A stretch of 64,000 nt of DNA from Seonamhaeicola sp. ML3 (GTDB taxonomy: Bacteria; Bacteroidota; Bacteroidia; Flavobacteriales; Flavobacteriaceae): the NCBI RefSeq assembly GCF_023273855.1, contig NZ_CP096884.1, positions 1,736,001 to 1,800,000 of the forward strand. Reading direction: 5' to 3'. Positions within the stretch are counted from its first letter, which is position 1. Each line of letters opens with the position of its first letter. Below the pieces are notes generated by a model. It was not told where the DNA came from, made no database searches, and was given only the letters and a program-made list of their open reading frames with translations. Positions 50,493 to 59,476 of the stretch are shown here, one piece after another. Made by a program: the position numbers and the translations under genes.

Positions 50493-53438
50493 TTAAAATT
50501 TAATGTTAGCTCCGGCCAAGATGGTTCTTGGTCTTGGGTATACTACATTATCAATACCTAAGGTTAAAGTAAGGTCTGAGTCGTTGTCTGTTACTTCTGG
50601 ATCTAAGCCGCTGTAGTTTGTAATGGTAAATACATTTTGTACGCCACCCCAAACTCTTATGCTTTTCAATACTTTGGAAACATCATTAAAAGTATATCCT
50701 AAAGTAATATTATCCATTCTTAAGAAAGACGCGTTTTCAACAAAAATATCAGAAGTTATAACGTCTGCAGTTCTCTGGAAATTCGTCTCTAATACGCTAG
50801 TTGGGATATTTCCTAGTACAGCATTATCCAATAATAGTTCATATTGTGATCTTGAAGATCTTACGTTGTTGTAAACATAGTTTCCAAGATTTGCTCTTAA
50901 GTTAAAAGCAAAGTCGAAATTCTTGTAAAGTATGTTAGACTGAAAACCAAAGATAGCATTTGCTCCAGGGTTTTCTTTAACGTAGCGATCGTTATCATTG
51001 ATAACATTGTCGCCATTAAGGTCTGCGTAAGCACCTTCTATTGGATTTCCGTTATTGTCGTATAATTGTTTAAATACATAAAATGAATTAGGTGCTTCTC
51101 CTTCTCTGTGGATTTGGATATTACTTCCAGTACCACCGCTAATACCACCTGTTCTTACATCTTGGCCAAGTGCTAATTCTTTTACCTCTCTGTCTAAAAA
51201 TGTTGCATTGAAGTTAAAATCAATACTTAAATCATCATTTTTCACAACGTCTGTGTTCACAGAAAATTCTAACCCTTGAATTTGAAGCTCTCCAATATTT
51301 TGAATGATACTGTTAGAGAAGTTCGCTCCATCTGGAACAGCAGCAGTAAAAAGAAGATCGGTTGAGTTCTTTTGGAAAAAGTTTAAAGATCCAGAAACTT
51401 TATTGTTAAATAAACCGTAGTCTACACCAACTTCTAGTGTAGTTGTTTCTTCCCATTTTAAATTTGGGTTAATCTCTGAAGCTATCAAAGATTGAATCAC
51501 TTGATTGTTGAATTGAAATTGAGAATCGGTTCTTCCGCCTCTATATCTGTTCAAGAAAATATCTTTTTCGCTAATAGATTGTTGACCCGTAATACCATAT
51601 CCCAAACGTAGTTTTAAGTTAGAGAATACTTCCGATTCTTTCATAAAATCTTCATTGCTTATTGTCCAAGCAAAGGCAGCCGCTGGGAAATTACCCCATT
51701 GATTTTCTTTGCTAAAGCGCGATGTTCCATCTCTTCTAAAGGTAAATGTTAGTGCGTATTTATCGTCTAGTGCAACATTTGCTCTACCAAAGAAACCTAT
51801 TAAAACCACATCAGGATCTAGATAGATGTCGTCTACACTTAATGGGTCTGTTATGTTTCTACCATTTTTTCCTTGATTTGTAAATTTTTGATAAGAATAA
51901 CCCGCTGTTAAATCCAATCCAACATTATTAAAGTCCTTTTTATAGTTTAAGTAACCGTCAAAAAGTTCGTTTGTTCGTTCTTGGGTGTTTCTTCTTAGTT
52001 CTCCTTTGAATAAGATATCCTGGTCTGTAGTCGCCTGTAATACATCTCTACTATCAGAACCTCTAGCTTCAGTTTTATCATATCCTAAGTTTATTACAGC
52101 TCTTAATTCTGGAAGGAAGTGAAATTTATAGTCGAAATTTAAATTCCCGTAAAATCTATTGGCATCTCCCAAATCTGTTCTTTGTAATAACTTTGCTACT
52201 GGATTTGTTGTTCCGTTAGCAACTTGGTCACCAGTTCTGTGTTGGTAAAAACCACCAAAAGGAGAGCTTGGGTCGAAAACAGGTTTTGTAGGGTCATAGC
52301 GCATAGCTGCACCAATTTGTCCAGCATCGGCAAATCTGTTGTCCTCATAAGCTAAATTCGCATTCAAGCTAATTTTTAAATGGTCATCGAAAAGTTTTGG
52401 GTTTAAAGCCAAACTTAAGTTTCGTCTTTCAAACTTTGAAGTTTGAAGCGCACCCTCTTGATCAACTACACTGAAAGAGAACCTAGCAGGCAAGGCTTTA
52501 AATAGAGACCCCTGCATGGAAATATTGTGTTGTGACGATACCGTGTTTCTAAAAATCTCATCTTGCCAGTTTGTGCTCGCGGTGCCTAGAAGACTTTCGT
52601 CTAATGTAGTACCATTAATTGGTTGCGATGTTACAAGATTTCTATATTCATCTCCCGAAAAAACATCTATGGTGTTTGTAACTTCTCCAAAACTATACTG
52701 TGTGTCATAGGTAGCGCTAAATGTAGACTTACCCTTTTTTGTTACAATAATAATTACACCATTAGAAGCTCGAGAACCGTAAATTGCTGTTGCTGAAGCA
52801 TCCTTTAAAACAGAAAACGAATCAATGTCGTTAGGGTTAATAGAGGCTAAAACACCTCTAGATCCCGTAACACCGTCGTTAGAAATAGGAAGACCATCTA
52901 TTATAATGAGCGGATCGTTCGAACCATTAATGGATGCTCCGCCACGAATTCTAATTTGTGAACCCGAACCTGGTGCCCCACTGGTATTAATACTAACCCC
53001 AGCTATTCTACCATTAAGTAAATTTTCGGGAGTAACGATATTTCCTTTTGTAAAATCCTCAGAAGTTATGGCTTCTACAGAACCTGTAGCATCTTTTTTA
53101 GTGGTGGTACCATAACCTATAATAACGATTTCATCTAATTTTGATGCGTCTTCAGAAAGTTGCACATCTAATGTTGGTTGCCCCGAATAAGTGATTTCAA
53201 GAGCTTGATAACCTACATATGTAAATACAATAACGTCTCCGTTGTTAACTTCGATTTGGAAATTTCCATCAAAGTCTGTAGCTGTACCTGTTGTTGTTCC
53301 TTTTACAACTACATTTACCCCTGGAAGAGGAATTGAAGTTGATTTCTCTGTTACCGTCCCTTTAATTGTTGTTTGGGCAAATAATCCTATAGGTACAAAG
53401 AATAAAAGAAAAAGTAACTTATTCTTAATTGTTTTCAT
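50493..53438 (-). CDS. susC: SusC/RagA-type TonB-dependent outer-membrane transporter
   Basis: A 981-residue transporter with a signal ending LFAQ (residue 22). A carboxypeptidase-regulatory-like domain (TTIKGTVTEKSTSIPLPGVNVVVKG) is followed by the SusC signature LDEIVIIGYGT (TonB box area), then the plug GSQIRIRGGASINGSNDPLIIIDG. A 22-strand barrel follows. It carries malto-oligosaccharides over the outer membrane with energy from TonB. It is the first gene of a six-gene minus-strand cluster. A perfect 14-bp palindrome lies 112 bp upstream. Confidence 0.97.
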   Translation of the reverse strand: MKTIKNKLLFLLFFVPIGLFAQTTIKGTVTEKSTSIPLPGVNVVVKGTTTGTATDFDGNFQIEVNNGDVIVFTYVGYQALEITYSGQPTLDVQLSEDASKLDEIVIIGYGTTTKKDATGSVEAITSEDFTKGNIVTPENLLNGRIAGVSINTSGAPGSGSQIRIRGGASINGSNDPLIIIDGLPISNDGVTGSRGVLASINPNDIDSFSVLKDASATAIYGSRASNGVIIIVTKKGKSTFSATYDTQYSFGEVTNTIDVFSGDEYRNLVTSQPINGTTLDESLLGTASTNWQDEIFRNTVSSQHNISMQGSLFKALPARFSFSVVDQEGALQTSKFERRNLSLALNPKLFDDHLKISLNANLAYEDNRFADAGQIGAAMRYDPTKPVFDPSSPFGGFYQHRTGDQVANGTTNPVAKLLQRTDLGDANRFYGNLNFDYKFHFLPELRAVINLGYDKTEARGSDSRDVLQATTDQDILFKGELRRNTQERTNELFDGYLNYKKDFNNVGLDLTAGYSYQKFTNQGKNGRNITDPLSVDDIYLDPDVVLIGFFGRANVALDDKYALTFTFRRDGTSRFSKENQWGNFPAAAFAWTISNEDFMKESEVFSNLKLRLGYGITGQQSISEKDIFLNRYRGGRTDSQFQFNNQVIQSLIASEINPNLKWEETTTLEVGVDYGLFNNKVSGSLNFFQKNSTDLLFTAAVPDGANFSNSIIQNIGELQIQGLEFSVNTDVVKNDDLSIDFNFNATFLDREVKELALGQDVRTGGISGGTGSNIQIHREGEAPNSFYVFKQLYDNNGNPIEGAYADLNGDNVINDNDRYVKENPGANAIFGFQSNILYKNFDFAFNLRANLGNYVYNNVRSSRSQYELLLDNAVLGNIPTSVLETNFQRTADVITSDIFVENASFLRMDNITLGYTFNDVSKVLKSIRVWGGVQNVFTITNYSGLDPEVTDNDSDLTLTLGIDNVVYPRPRTILAGANIKF

Positions 53439-53475
53439 ACAATAACTTTTAAAATTAATGTCTTAGTTAGTCAAT

Positions 53476-53490
53476 ATATTTTCACTTCTC
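53476..53490. promoter_or_regulatory. Shared 15-mer in the susC leader
   Basis: ATATTTTCACTTCTC occurs identically at 55066-55080 in front of the MFS gene. Here it lies between susC and the palindrome, 38 bp upstream of the susC start. Confidence 0.5.
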
Positions 53491-53549
53491 GTTGGTAAAG
53501 CTATGTAAAGAAATTGTTAAGAGATAATTTTAAATTACGAAATTCTTAG

Positions 53550-53563
53550 CGAAAACGTTTTCG
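53550..53563. promoter_or_regulatory. LacI-type operator in the susC-lacI divergent region
   Basis: CGAAAACGTTTTCG is a perfect 14-bp palindrome with the central AACGTT typical of LacI-family sites. It lies 112 bp upstream of susC and 121 bp upstream of the regulator gene. The likely ligand is the LacI-type protein at 53685. Confidence 0.75.
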
Positions 53564-53583
53564 TGTTAACAAGTTCTTATTTT

Positions 53584-53615
53584 TTTGGTCTAAAAATGAA
53601 TATACCGTATCTTTG
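53584..53615 (+). promoter_or_regulatory. Promoter of the LacI-type regulator
   Basis: TTTG (53584-53587) and TATCTTTG (53608-53615) are 20 bp apart, a near-consensus Bacteroidota promoter. The operator palindrome lies 20 bp upstream. Confidence 0.7.
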
Positions 53616-53684
53616 AAGAATATGTTGATAATGGTTATCTTTATTGTTGTTAATGTATTTTCTTACTGAAACTGTAACTCGCTC

Positions 53685-54758
53685 ATGAAGAGAAAGATAA
53701 CTTTAAAACAAATTGCAAAAGAACTAGATGTTTCTGTATCTACAGTTTCCAAAGCCTTAAGTGGAAGCAAGGAGATAAGTGAAGATACCACCCAAAAAAT
53801 ACAGGCTTTTGCAAAACTCTATAACTACCGCCCTAATAATATTGCACTTAGTTTAAAGAACAGGAAGACTAAAACCATTGGCATTTTAATACCTGAGATT
53901 GTTCATCACTTTTTTTCTACTGTAATCCGTGGTATAGAAAGGGTTGCCAATCGGCGTGGCTATAATGTTATAGTTGGTTTGTCTAATGAGTCTTTTACAA
54001 AAGAAGTGATCAATATGGAACTTCTAGCGGGAGGAAGTATAGACGGTTTTATTCTTTCCATTTCTAAAGAAACCTTACTTAAACAAGACTACCATCATTT
54101 TAATGCTACAATGGATCAGGGTATGCCTATTGTTATGTTCGATCGCGTTGTTCCAGACGTAAAATGCGATAAGGTTATTGTAGACGATACGAAAGGAGCA
54201 ATAAAAGCTGTAGATATGCTTGTTGAAAAGGGTTGTAAAAATATAGGCCTGATTACCACAATGGATTATGTAAGCGTAGGTAGATTAAGAACTCAAGGAT
54301 ATTTAGAGGCTTTGAGCAATCATAAAATTGAAGCAGATCCAGATTATATTTTAAAAATAGACGATAGTTTAGATGTTGAAAATCATTTAGAAGTTTTAGA
54401 AAATGAAATAGAAACGTTCTTTAGAATGAACAAAACTATTGATGGTCTTTTTGCTGTTAACGAACTTTATGCCGTAACAGCAATGAAAGTTGCAAGAAAG
54501 TTAGGCTTAAGTATTCCTGATGATATTCAAGTTATAGGATTCACAGATGGGGTGCTTTCTAAGCATGCCACGCCTAGGCTAACTACGGTGAGTCAGCATG
54601 GACAGAAAATCGGCGAACAGTCTGCAAACTTGTTAATTGACAGGCTAGAGGCAGAGGATGCCAAACAGGATTCTTATTTAGTTAGTGGTGATGTGAAAAG
54701 GGACTTTATTAAGATGGTTATTGAGACCGATATTATTGAAAGAGAATCTACCAAATAG
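53685..54758 (+). CDS. LacI-family regulator of the alpha-glucan locus (paralogue 2)
   Basis: A 357-residue protein. The HTH is ITLKQIAKELDVSVSTVSKALSGSKEIS with a hinge RPNNIALSLK, followed by a sugar-binding domain from TKTIGILIPEIVHHF. It is closely related to the regulator at 19708. The gene is divergent from susC and upstream of the MFS-pgmB-GH65-GH13-GH31 genes, so it most likely controls both halves of the locus, probably as a repressor released by a maltose-type sugar. Bacteroides sus loci use SusR instead, so this is the flavobacterial arrangement. Confidence 0.94.
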   Translation: MKRKITLKQIAKELDVSVSTVSKALSGSKEISEDTTQKIQAFAKLYNYRPNNIALSLKNRKTKTIGILIPEIVHHFFSTVIRGIERVANRRGYNVIVGLSNESFTKEVINMELLAGGSIDGFILSISKETLLKQDYHHFNATMDQGMPIVMFDRVVPDVKCDKVIVDDTKGAIKAVDMLVEKGCKNIGLITTMDYVSVGRLRTQGYLEALSNHKIEADPDYILKIDDSLDVENHLEVLENEIETFFRMNKTIDGLFAVNELYAVTAMKVARKLGLSIPDDIQVIGFTDGVLSKHATPRLTTVSQHGQKIGEQSANLLIDRLEAEDAKQDSYLVSGDVKRDFIKMVIETDIIERESTK

Positions 54759-55140
54759 CGGCTTCCCTTATTCTCTCTAAAAAAAGAGATACACTCAAAA
54801 TGAATAGAGCGAAAATATGATTGCTTAATCATTTTCAACCTCCAAGGATTTGCTTGTGCTGAGTGAAGATTTAGTCACCGCCTTGTAGATTTTCAGTTAT
54901 TTAATAGCTTATAAGTTGAGTGTAGAGTATTTGTATAAGCTATTGGTTTTTAAGGTGTTTTTGGTGTTTTCTGCTTTTACAATTTGTTGCGCCAAAATTG
55001 TGTTTAATAATTTTTTTAGGATAATATAAAATCTTTTATATATCTTTGATGCGAAATCAAAACTTATATTTTCACTTCTCACGTAAGTTTTGATAAGTAA
55101 ATATCGCTTATCAAATAGTATTAATTAAACATACTATTTA
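54759..55140 (+). promoter_or_regulatory. Leader of the MFS operon with three inverted repeats
   Basis: No gene is seen. AATAGCTTATA (54903-54913) and TATAAGCTATT (54934-54944) form a perfect 11-bp stem, perhaps a terminator for lacI. TTTGATAAG (55089-55097) with CTTATCAAA (55107-55115) and AAATAGTA (55113-55120) with TACTATTT (55132-55139) are two overlapping, mutually exclusive stems ending at the start codon. TATCTTTG at 55041-55048 is a -7 candidate. The shared 15-mer lies at 55066-55080. Confidence 0.6.
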
Positions 55141-56481
55141 ATGGAAAAGCGTAGATTAAGTTTCTTGGAAATCTGGAACATGAGTTTCGGTTTTTTGGGA
55201 ATCCAAATGGGTTTCGCCCTTCAAAATGCAAACGCAAGTAGAATTCTTCAAATCTTTGGTGCAGATGTTCATCATTTGTCATGGTTTTGGATTATAGCGC
55301 CTTTAATGGGCTTGATTGTTCAGCCAATTATTGGGCATTATTCTGATAAAACTTGGAATAGATTTGGAAGACGTAAGCCTTACTTTTTGGTAGGAGCTAT
55401 TTTAGCTTCTGTAGGTCTAATCTTGATGCCTCAAGCAGACATTTTTATTGCATTCCTTCCAGCACTTTGGGTTGGAGCGGGAATGTTAATGATTATGGAT
55501 GCTTCGTTTAATATAGCAATGGAGCCATTCCGAGCCTTGGTTGGAGATAACCTAAGGACAGATCAGAGAACAGCTGGGTTTAGTGTTCAGACTGCTTTGA
55601 TTGGTTTTGGAGCTGTAATAGGATCTTGGTTGCCTTACGCGCTAACTAATTGGTTTGGTGTTTCTAACGAAGCGACTGAAGGTACTGTGCCTTTCAATTT
55701 GATACTTTCATTCATCATTGGAGCTGTAATTTTAATTGGTTCAATTTTAGTTACAGTAACCACTACTAAGGAATACACTCCAGAGGAACTAGCTAGTTTT
55801 GACAATGAAAATACTGATGAAACTCTAGAAGGAGAATCTAGCTTGATGGATATTTTTGAAGACTTCAAAAAGATGCCTGAAACGATGAGGCAGTTAAGTT
55901 GGGTGCAATTCTTTTCTTGGTTTGGGCTATTTGGTATGTGGGTTTTTGCAACTCCTGCAATAGCTCAACATGTTTACGGATTATCCCATACAGACAGTAG
56001 TAGTACGGCTTTTCAAGATGCCGGAGATTGGGTAGGGATTCTATTTGGAGTTTACAATTTAGTATCTGCGTTTTATGCTTTTGCATTACCTCGTATTGCC
56101 AAAAAAGTAGGTAGAAAGAAAACACATGCTATTTCACTAATCATAGGTGGAATAGGGATGTTGTCAATTTATATCATGCCAGATAAAAATTGGTTAATTC
56201 TTTCTATGATTGGTGTTGGTATTGCTTGGGCAAGTATTTTGGCTATGCCCTATGCAATTCTTGCAGGATCTATTTCTCCAAGAAAAATGGGTGTATACAT
56301 GGGGATTTTTAATTTCTTCATTGTGATACCTCAGATAATCAATGCTTTAATTGGAGGTCCATTAGTAAAGTATGTTTACGGTAATCAAGCAATTTTCGCT
56401 TTAGTTATGAGTGGTGTCAGCTTTTTAATTGCTGCTGCATTAGTTTCTAAAGTGAAAGATGTAGATGATGTAATTCAATAA
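55141..56481 (+). CDS. MFS/GPH-type sugar transporter, probable maltose importer
   Basis: A 446-residue inner-membrane protein with twelve TM helices. After helix 1 (SFGFLGIQMGFALQNANASRIL), the loop-2 motif DKTWNRFGRRKPYFLVGAI is that of the SLC45/GPH sugar carriers, with a charged central loop near 225-250. It is the first gene of a plus-strand operon, followed after 3 bases by pgmB and then GH65, so maltose or a malto-oligosaccharide is the likely cargo. Two competing hairpins lie directly in front of its ATG. Confidence 0.92.
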   Translation: MEKRRLSFLEIWNMSFGFLGIQMGFALQNANASRILQIFGADVHHLSWFWIIAPLMGLIVQPIIGHYSDKTWNRFGRRKPYFLVGAILASVGLILMPQADIFIAFLPALWVGAGMLMIMDASFNIAMEPFRALVGDNLRTDQRTAGFSVQTALIGFGAVIGSWLPYALTNWFGVSNEATEGTVPFNLILSFIIGAVILIGSILVTVTTTKEYTPEELASFDNENTDETLEGESSLMDIFEDFKKMPETMRQLSWVQFFSWFGLFGMWVFATPAIAQHVYGLSHTDSSSTAFQDAGDWVGILFGVYNLVSAFYAFALPRIAKKVGRKKTHAISLIIGGIGMLSIYIMPDKNWLILSMIGVGIAWASILAMPYAILAGSISPRKMGVYMGIFNFFIVIPQIINALIGGPLVKYVYGNQAIFALVMSGVSFLIAAALVSKVKDVDDVIQ

Positions 56482-56484
56482 GAC

Positions 56485-57144
56485 ATGAACAAAATAGGAG
56501 TCATATTCGATTTAGATGGTGTTATAGTAGACACGGCCAAATATCACTTTTTGGCATGGAAAAAATTAGCTGATGACCTCGGTTTTGAGTTCACAGAAGA
56601 ACATAACGAACTCTTAAAAGGTGTTAGCAGGGTAAGGTCTTTGGAGATATTACTGGATATTGGTAAGGTGACGGTTTCCGAAGAAAGGAAGCAAGAGTTT
56701 TTGGTGAGTAAAAACGAAGATTACTTGAGCTATATTACCAAAATGGAAGCCGATGAAATTCTTCCAGGCGCTTCAGAATTATTAGATGCTTTAGATGAGG
56801 CAGGTATTAAATACGTACTTGGTTCTGCTAGTAAAAATGCACCATTGATTTTAAAACAAATTGGTTTGTATGATAGGTTTGCTGGTATTGTTGATGGCAA
56901 CAGTGTGTCTAAGGCAAAGCCAGACCCTGAAGTGTTTTTAATAGGCGCCAATAAACTTGGGCTTGAGCCTAGCCAATGTGTCGTTTTTGAGGATGCTATT
57001 GCAGGTATAGAAGCGGCAAAAAATGCGAATATGGTTGCGGTAGGTATAGGGGACGAAAAAACCCTAAGCGAAGCAGATTACAATTTCAACAACTTGACAG
57101 AGGTTCCAGGGAACTTTTTTACCGAGTTAACGACATTAAATTGA
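56485..57144 (+). CDS. pgmB: Beta-phosphoglucomutase
   Basis: A 219-residue HAD enzyme. Motif I is IFDLDGVIVDT with nucleophile D9 and acid D11, then the cap domain with KGVSRVRSLEILL and the substrate loop VLGSASKNAPLIL, and the last motif VVFEDAIAGIEAAKNANM. It turns beta-glucose 1-phosphate into glucose 6-phosphate. It starts 3 bases after the MFS gene, and the GH65 gene starts 7 bases after it, which is the standard partnership of an inverting maltose phosphorylase with its mutase. Confidence 0.97.
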   Translation: MNKIGVIFDLDGVIVDTAKYHFLAWKKLADDLGFEFTEEHNELLKGVSRVRSLEILLDIGKVTVSEERKQEFLVSKNEDYLSYITKMEADEILPGASELLDALDEAGIKYVLGSASKNAPLILKQIGLYDRFAGIVDGNSVSKAKPDPEVFLIGANKLGLEPSQCVVFEDAIAGIEAAKNANMVAVGIGDEKTLSEADYNFNNLTEVPGNFFTELTTLN

Positions 57145-57151
57145 GAGAACA

Positions 57152-59458
57152 ATGAATCAAGATTATATAAAACCAGACAACTGGTCTATCATAGAAGAAG
57201 GGTTTGACCCGGCCAGAGTAGAGTCTTCAGAAAGTTTGTTCAGTATTGGGAACGGAGCCATGGGGCAACGTGCCAATTTTGAAGAAGCTTATTCAGGAGA
57301 AACCTTTCAAGGAAGTTATATTGCAGGGGTTTACTATCCTGATAAAACCCGTGTGGGCTGGTGGAAAAATGGTTATCCCGAGTATTTCGCAAAGGTGTTA
57401 AATGCACCAAATTGGATTGGGATAGATGTTTCTGTGAATGGAGAGCAGTTAGACTTAGACACTTGTAAAAAAATAGCAGATTTTAGACGCGAATTGAATA
57501 TGCAGGAAGGTTGGCTCTCTAGGTCATTTAAAGCGACACTTTCAAATGGAGTAGAAGTTCAAGTGGAGTCGAAACGTTTCTTGAGCTTAGATATAGATGA
57601 GCTTGGGGTTATTCAATATAGCGTAACGCCAATGAACGGTGATGCAGAAATAGTGCTTCGTCCATACATTGACAACGCTATAACAAACAAGGATACTAAC
57701 TGGGATGATAAATTCTGGGATGTCCTTAATGTGAGCAATCAAGGGCAAAAAGCATTTATTGAAGCAAGAACGATGAAAACCGATTTTCATGTGTGTACAT
57801 ACATGGAGTCTAAGGTTTCAGTAAATGGAAAAGCGGTTAATGTTGAACCGACCATGCAGTCTAATGACCATTATATTTCGTTTGAATATAAACAAAATGT
57901 GAAGGCAGGAGATACCTATGCCATTACAAAAATGGGTGGTTATACGGTAGACCGAAACCATCATAAAATTCAATTGGTTAATGCTGCTACAAAAGTTTTA
58001 GAGACAGCTTTTGAGCTAGGCTTTGACCAGTTATTAGAAAAACAAAAAGAGGCTTGGGCCAGTATTTGGGAACGTGCCGATATTACCATTGAAGGTGATG
58101 TAAAAGCACAGCAAGGTATTCGTTTCAATATTTTCCAATTGAATCAAACTTATTTGGGTAAAGATTCAAGATTGAATATAGGTCCGAAAGGATTTACAGG
58201 AGAGAAATATGGCGGAAGTACCTATTGGGATACTGAAGCGTATTGTATTCCATTTTATATGGCTACCAAAGATCAAAGCGTAGCTAAAACACTTCTGGAA
58301 TACCGATACAACCATTTAGATAGGGCCATTGAAAATGCTGGAAAATTAGGGTTTACCAATGGTGCAGCTTTATACCCAATGGTTACTATGAATGGCGAAG
58401 AATGCCATAATGAATGGGAGATTACCTTTGAAGAAATTCATAGAAACGGCGCCATTGCATTTGCTATATATAACTACTATCGTTACACGGGAGATTATAG
58501 TTATATTCCAGAAAAAGGACTAGAGGTATTAATTGGTATTGCCAGATTTTGGCAGCAAAGAGCCAATTTTTCAAAAGATAAAAACAAATATGTTATTCTT
58601 GGGGTTACCGGGCCTAATGAATATGAGAATAACGTAGATAACAACTGGTATACAAACTACTTAGCGCAATGGTGTATTAATTATGCCTTAGAAAATATCG
58701 AGAAAGTAGACAATGAATACCAAGATGATTTTATACGAATTGCTGAAAAGCTGAAATTAACTAAATCTGAAATTGCGCTTTGGAAAGCCGTTGCAGATAA
58801 TATGTATTTCCCTTATTCACAGAAGCATCACGTTTACTTACAGCAAGACGGATTCTTGGACAAAGAACTGATTACAGTTGATGAACTGGACCAGACACAA
58901 CGTCCAATTAATCAGCATTGGTCTTGGGATAGAATACTGCGTTCACCATACATAAAACAAGCGGACATACTTCAGGGCTTCTACTTCTTTGAAGATCAGT
59001 TTACTACTGAAGAGTTAGCACGTCACTTTGATTTTTACGAGCCATTTACAGTTCATGAAAGTTCATTGTCACCTTGTGTTCACAGTATCCAGGCTGCTAA
59101 ATTAGGTAGAATGGAACAAGCCTATACGTTCTATTTACGTACGTCAAGGTTAGATTTAGACGATTATAACCATGAGGTTCATGAAGGTTTACATATTACA
59201 TCAATGGCAGGAACCTGGATGAGTATTGTAGAAGGATTCGGCGGTATGCGTGTTAAGGATAATATATTGTCTTTTACGCCTCAAATTCCAAAACAATGGG
59301 AGGGGTATTCGTTTAAAGTGAATTTTAGAGATGCAATAATTAAAGTAAATGTTACGCAAAGCGAAACAAACTTTGAATTAGAAGCTGATCACGAATTGCA
59401 AATTCTGGTTAATGATAATCCAGTAATTATTACACCAAATAATTTGGTAACTGTATAA
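57152..59458 (+). CDS. GH65 glycoside phosphorylase, probably maltose phosphorylase
   Basis: A 768-residue protein with the N-terminal beta-sandwich, linker, (alpha/alpha)6 barrel and C-terminal sheet of GH65. The catalytic acid is E490 in VTGPNEYENNVDNNWYTN, with WDTEAYCIPFYM near 360 at the active site. Phosphate plus maltose gives glucose and beta-glucose 1-phosphate, the substrate of the adjacent PgmB. GH65 also includes trehalose and kojibiose phosphorylases, so maltose is inferred from context. No signal peptide, hence cytoplasmic. Confidence 0.94.
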   Translation: MNQDYIKPDNWSIIEEGFDPARVESSESLFSIGNGAMGQRANFEEAYSGETFQGSYIAGVYYPDKTRVGWWKNGYPEYFAKVLNAPNWIGIDVSVNGEQLDLDTCKKIADFRRELNMQEGWLSRSFKATLSNGVEVQVESKRFLSLDIDELGVIQYSVTPMNGDAEIVLRPYIDNAITNKDTNWDDKFWDVLNVSNQGQKAFIEARTMKTDFHVCTYMESKVSVNGKAVNVEPTMQSNDHYISFEYKQNVKAGDTYAITKMGGYTVDRNHHKIQLVNAATKVLETAFELGFDQLLEKQKEAWASIWERADITIEGDVKAQQGIRFNIFQLNQTYLGKDSRLNIGPKGFTGEKYGGSTYWDTEAYCIPFYMATKDQSVAKTLLEYRYNHLDRAIENAGKLGFTNGAALYPMVTMNGEECHNEWEITFEEIHRNGAIAFAIYNYYRYTGDYSYIPEKGLEVLIGIARFWQQRANFSKDKNKYVILGVTGPNEYENNVDNNWYTNYLAQWCINYALENIEKVDNEYQDDFIRIAEKLKLTKSEIALWKAVADNMYFPYSQKHHVYLQQDGFLDKELITVDELDQTQRPINQHWSWDRILRSPYIKQADILQGFYFFEDQFTTEELARHFDFYEPFTVHESSLSPCVHSIQAAKLGRMEQAYTFYLRTSRLDLDDYNHEVHEGLHITSMAGTWMSIVEGFGGMRVKDNILSFTPQIPKQWEGYSFKVNFRDAIIKVNVTQSETNFELEADHELQILVNDNPVIITPNNLVTV

Positions 59459-59476
59459 TTATTAAACTCAAAAGAG

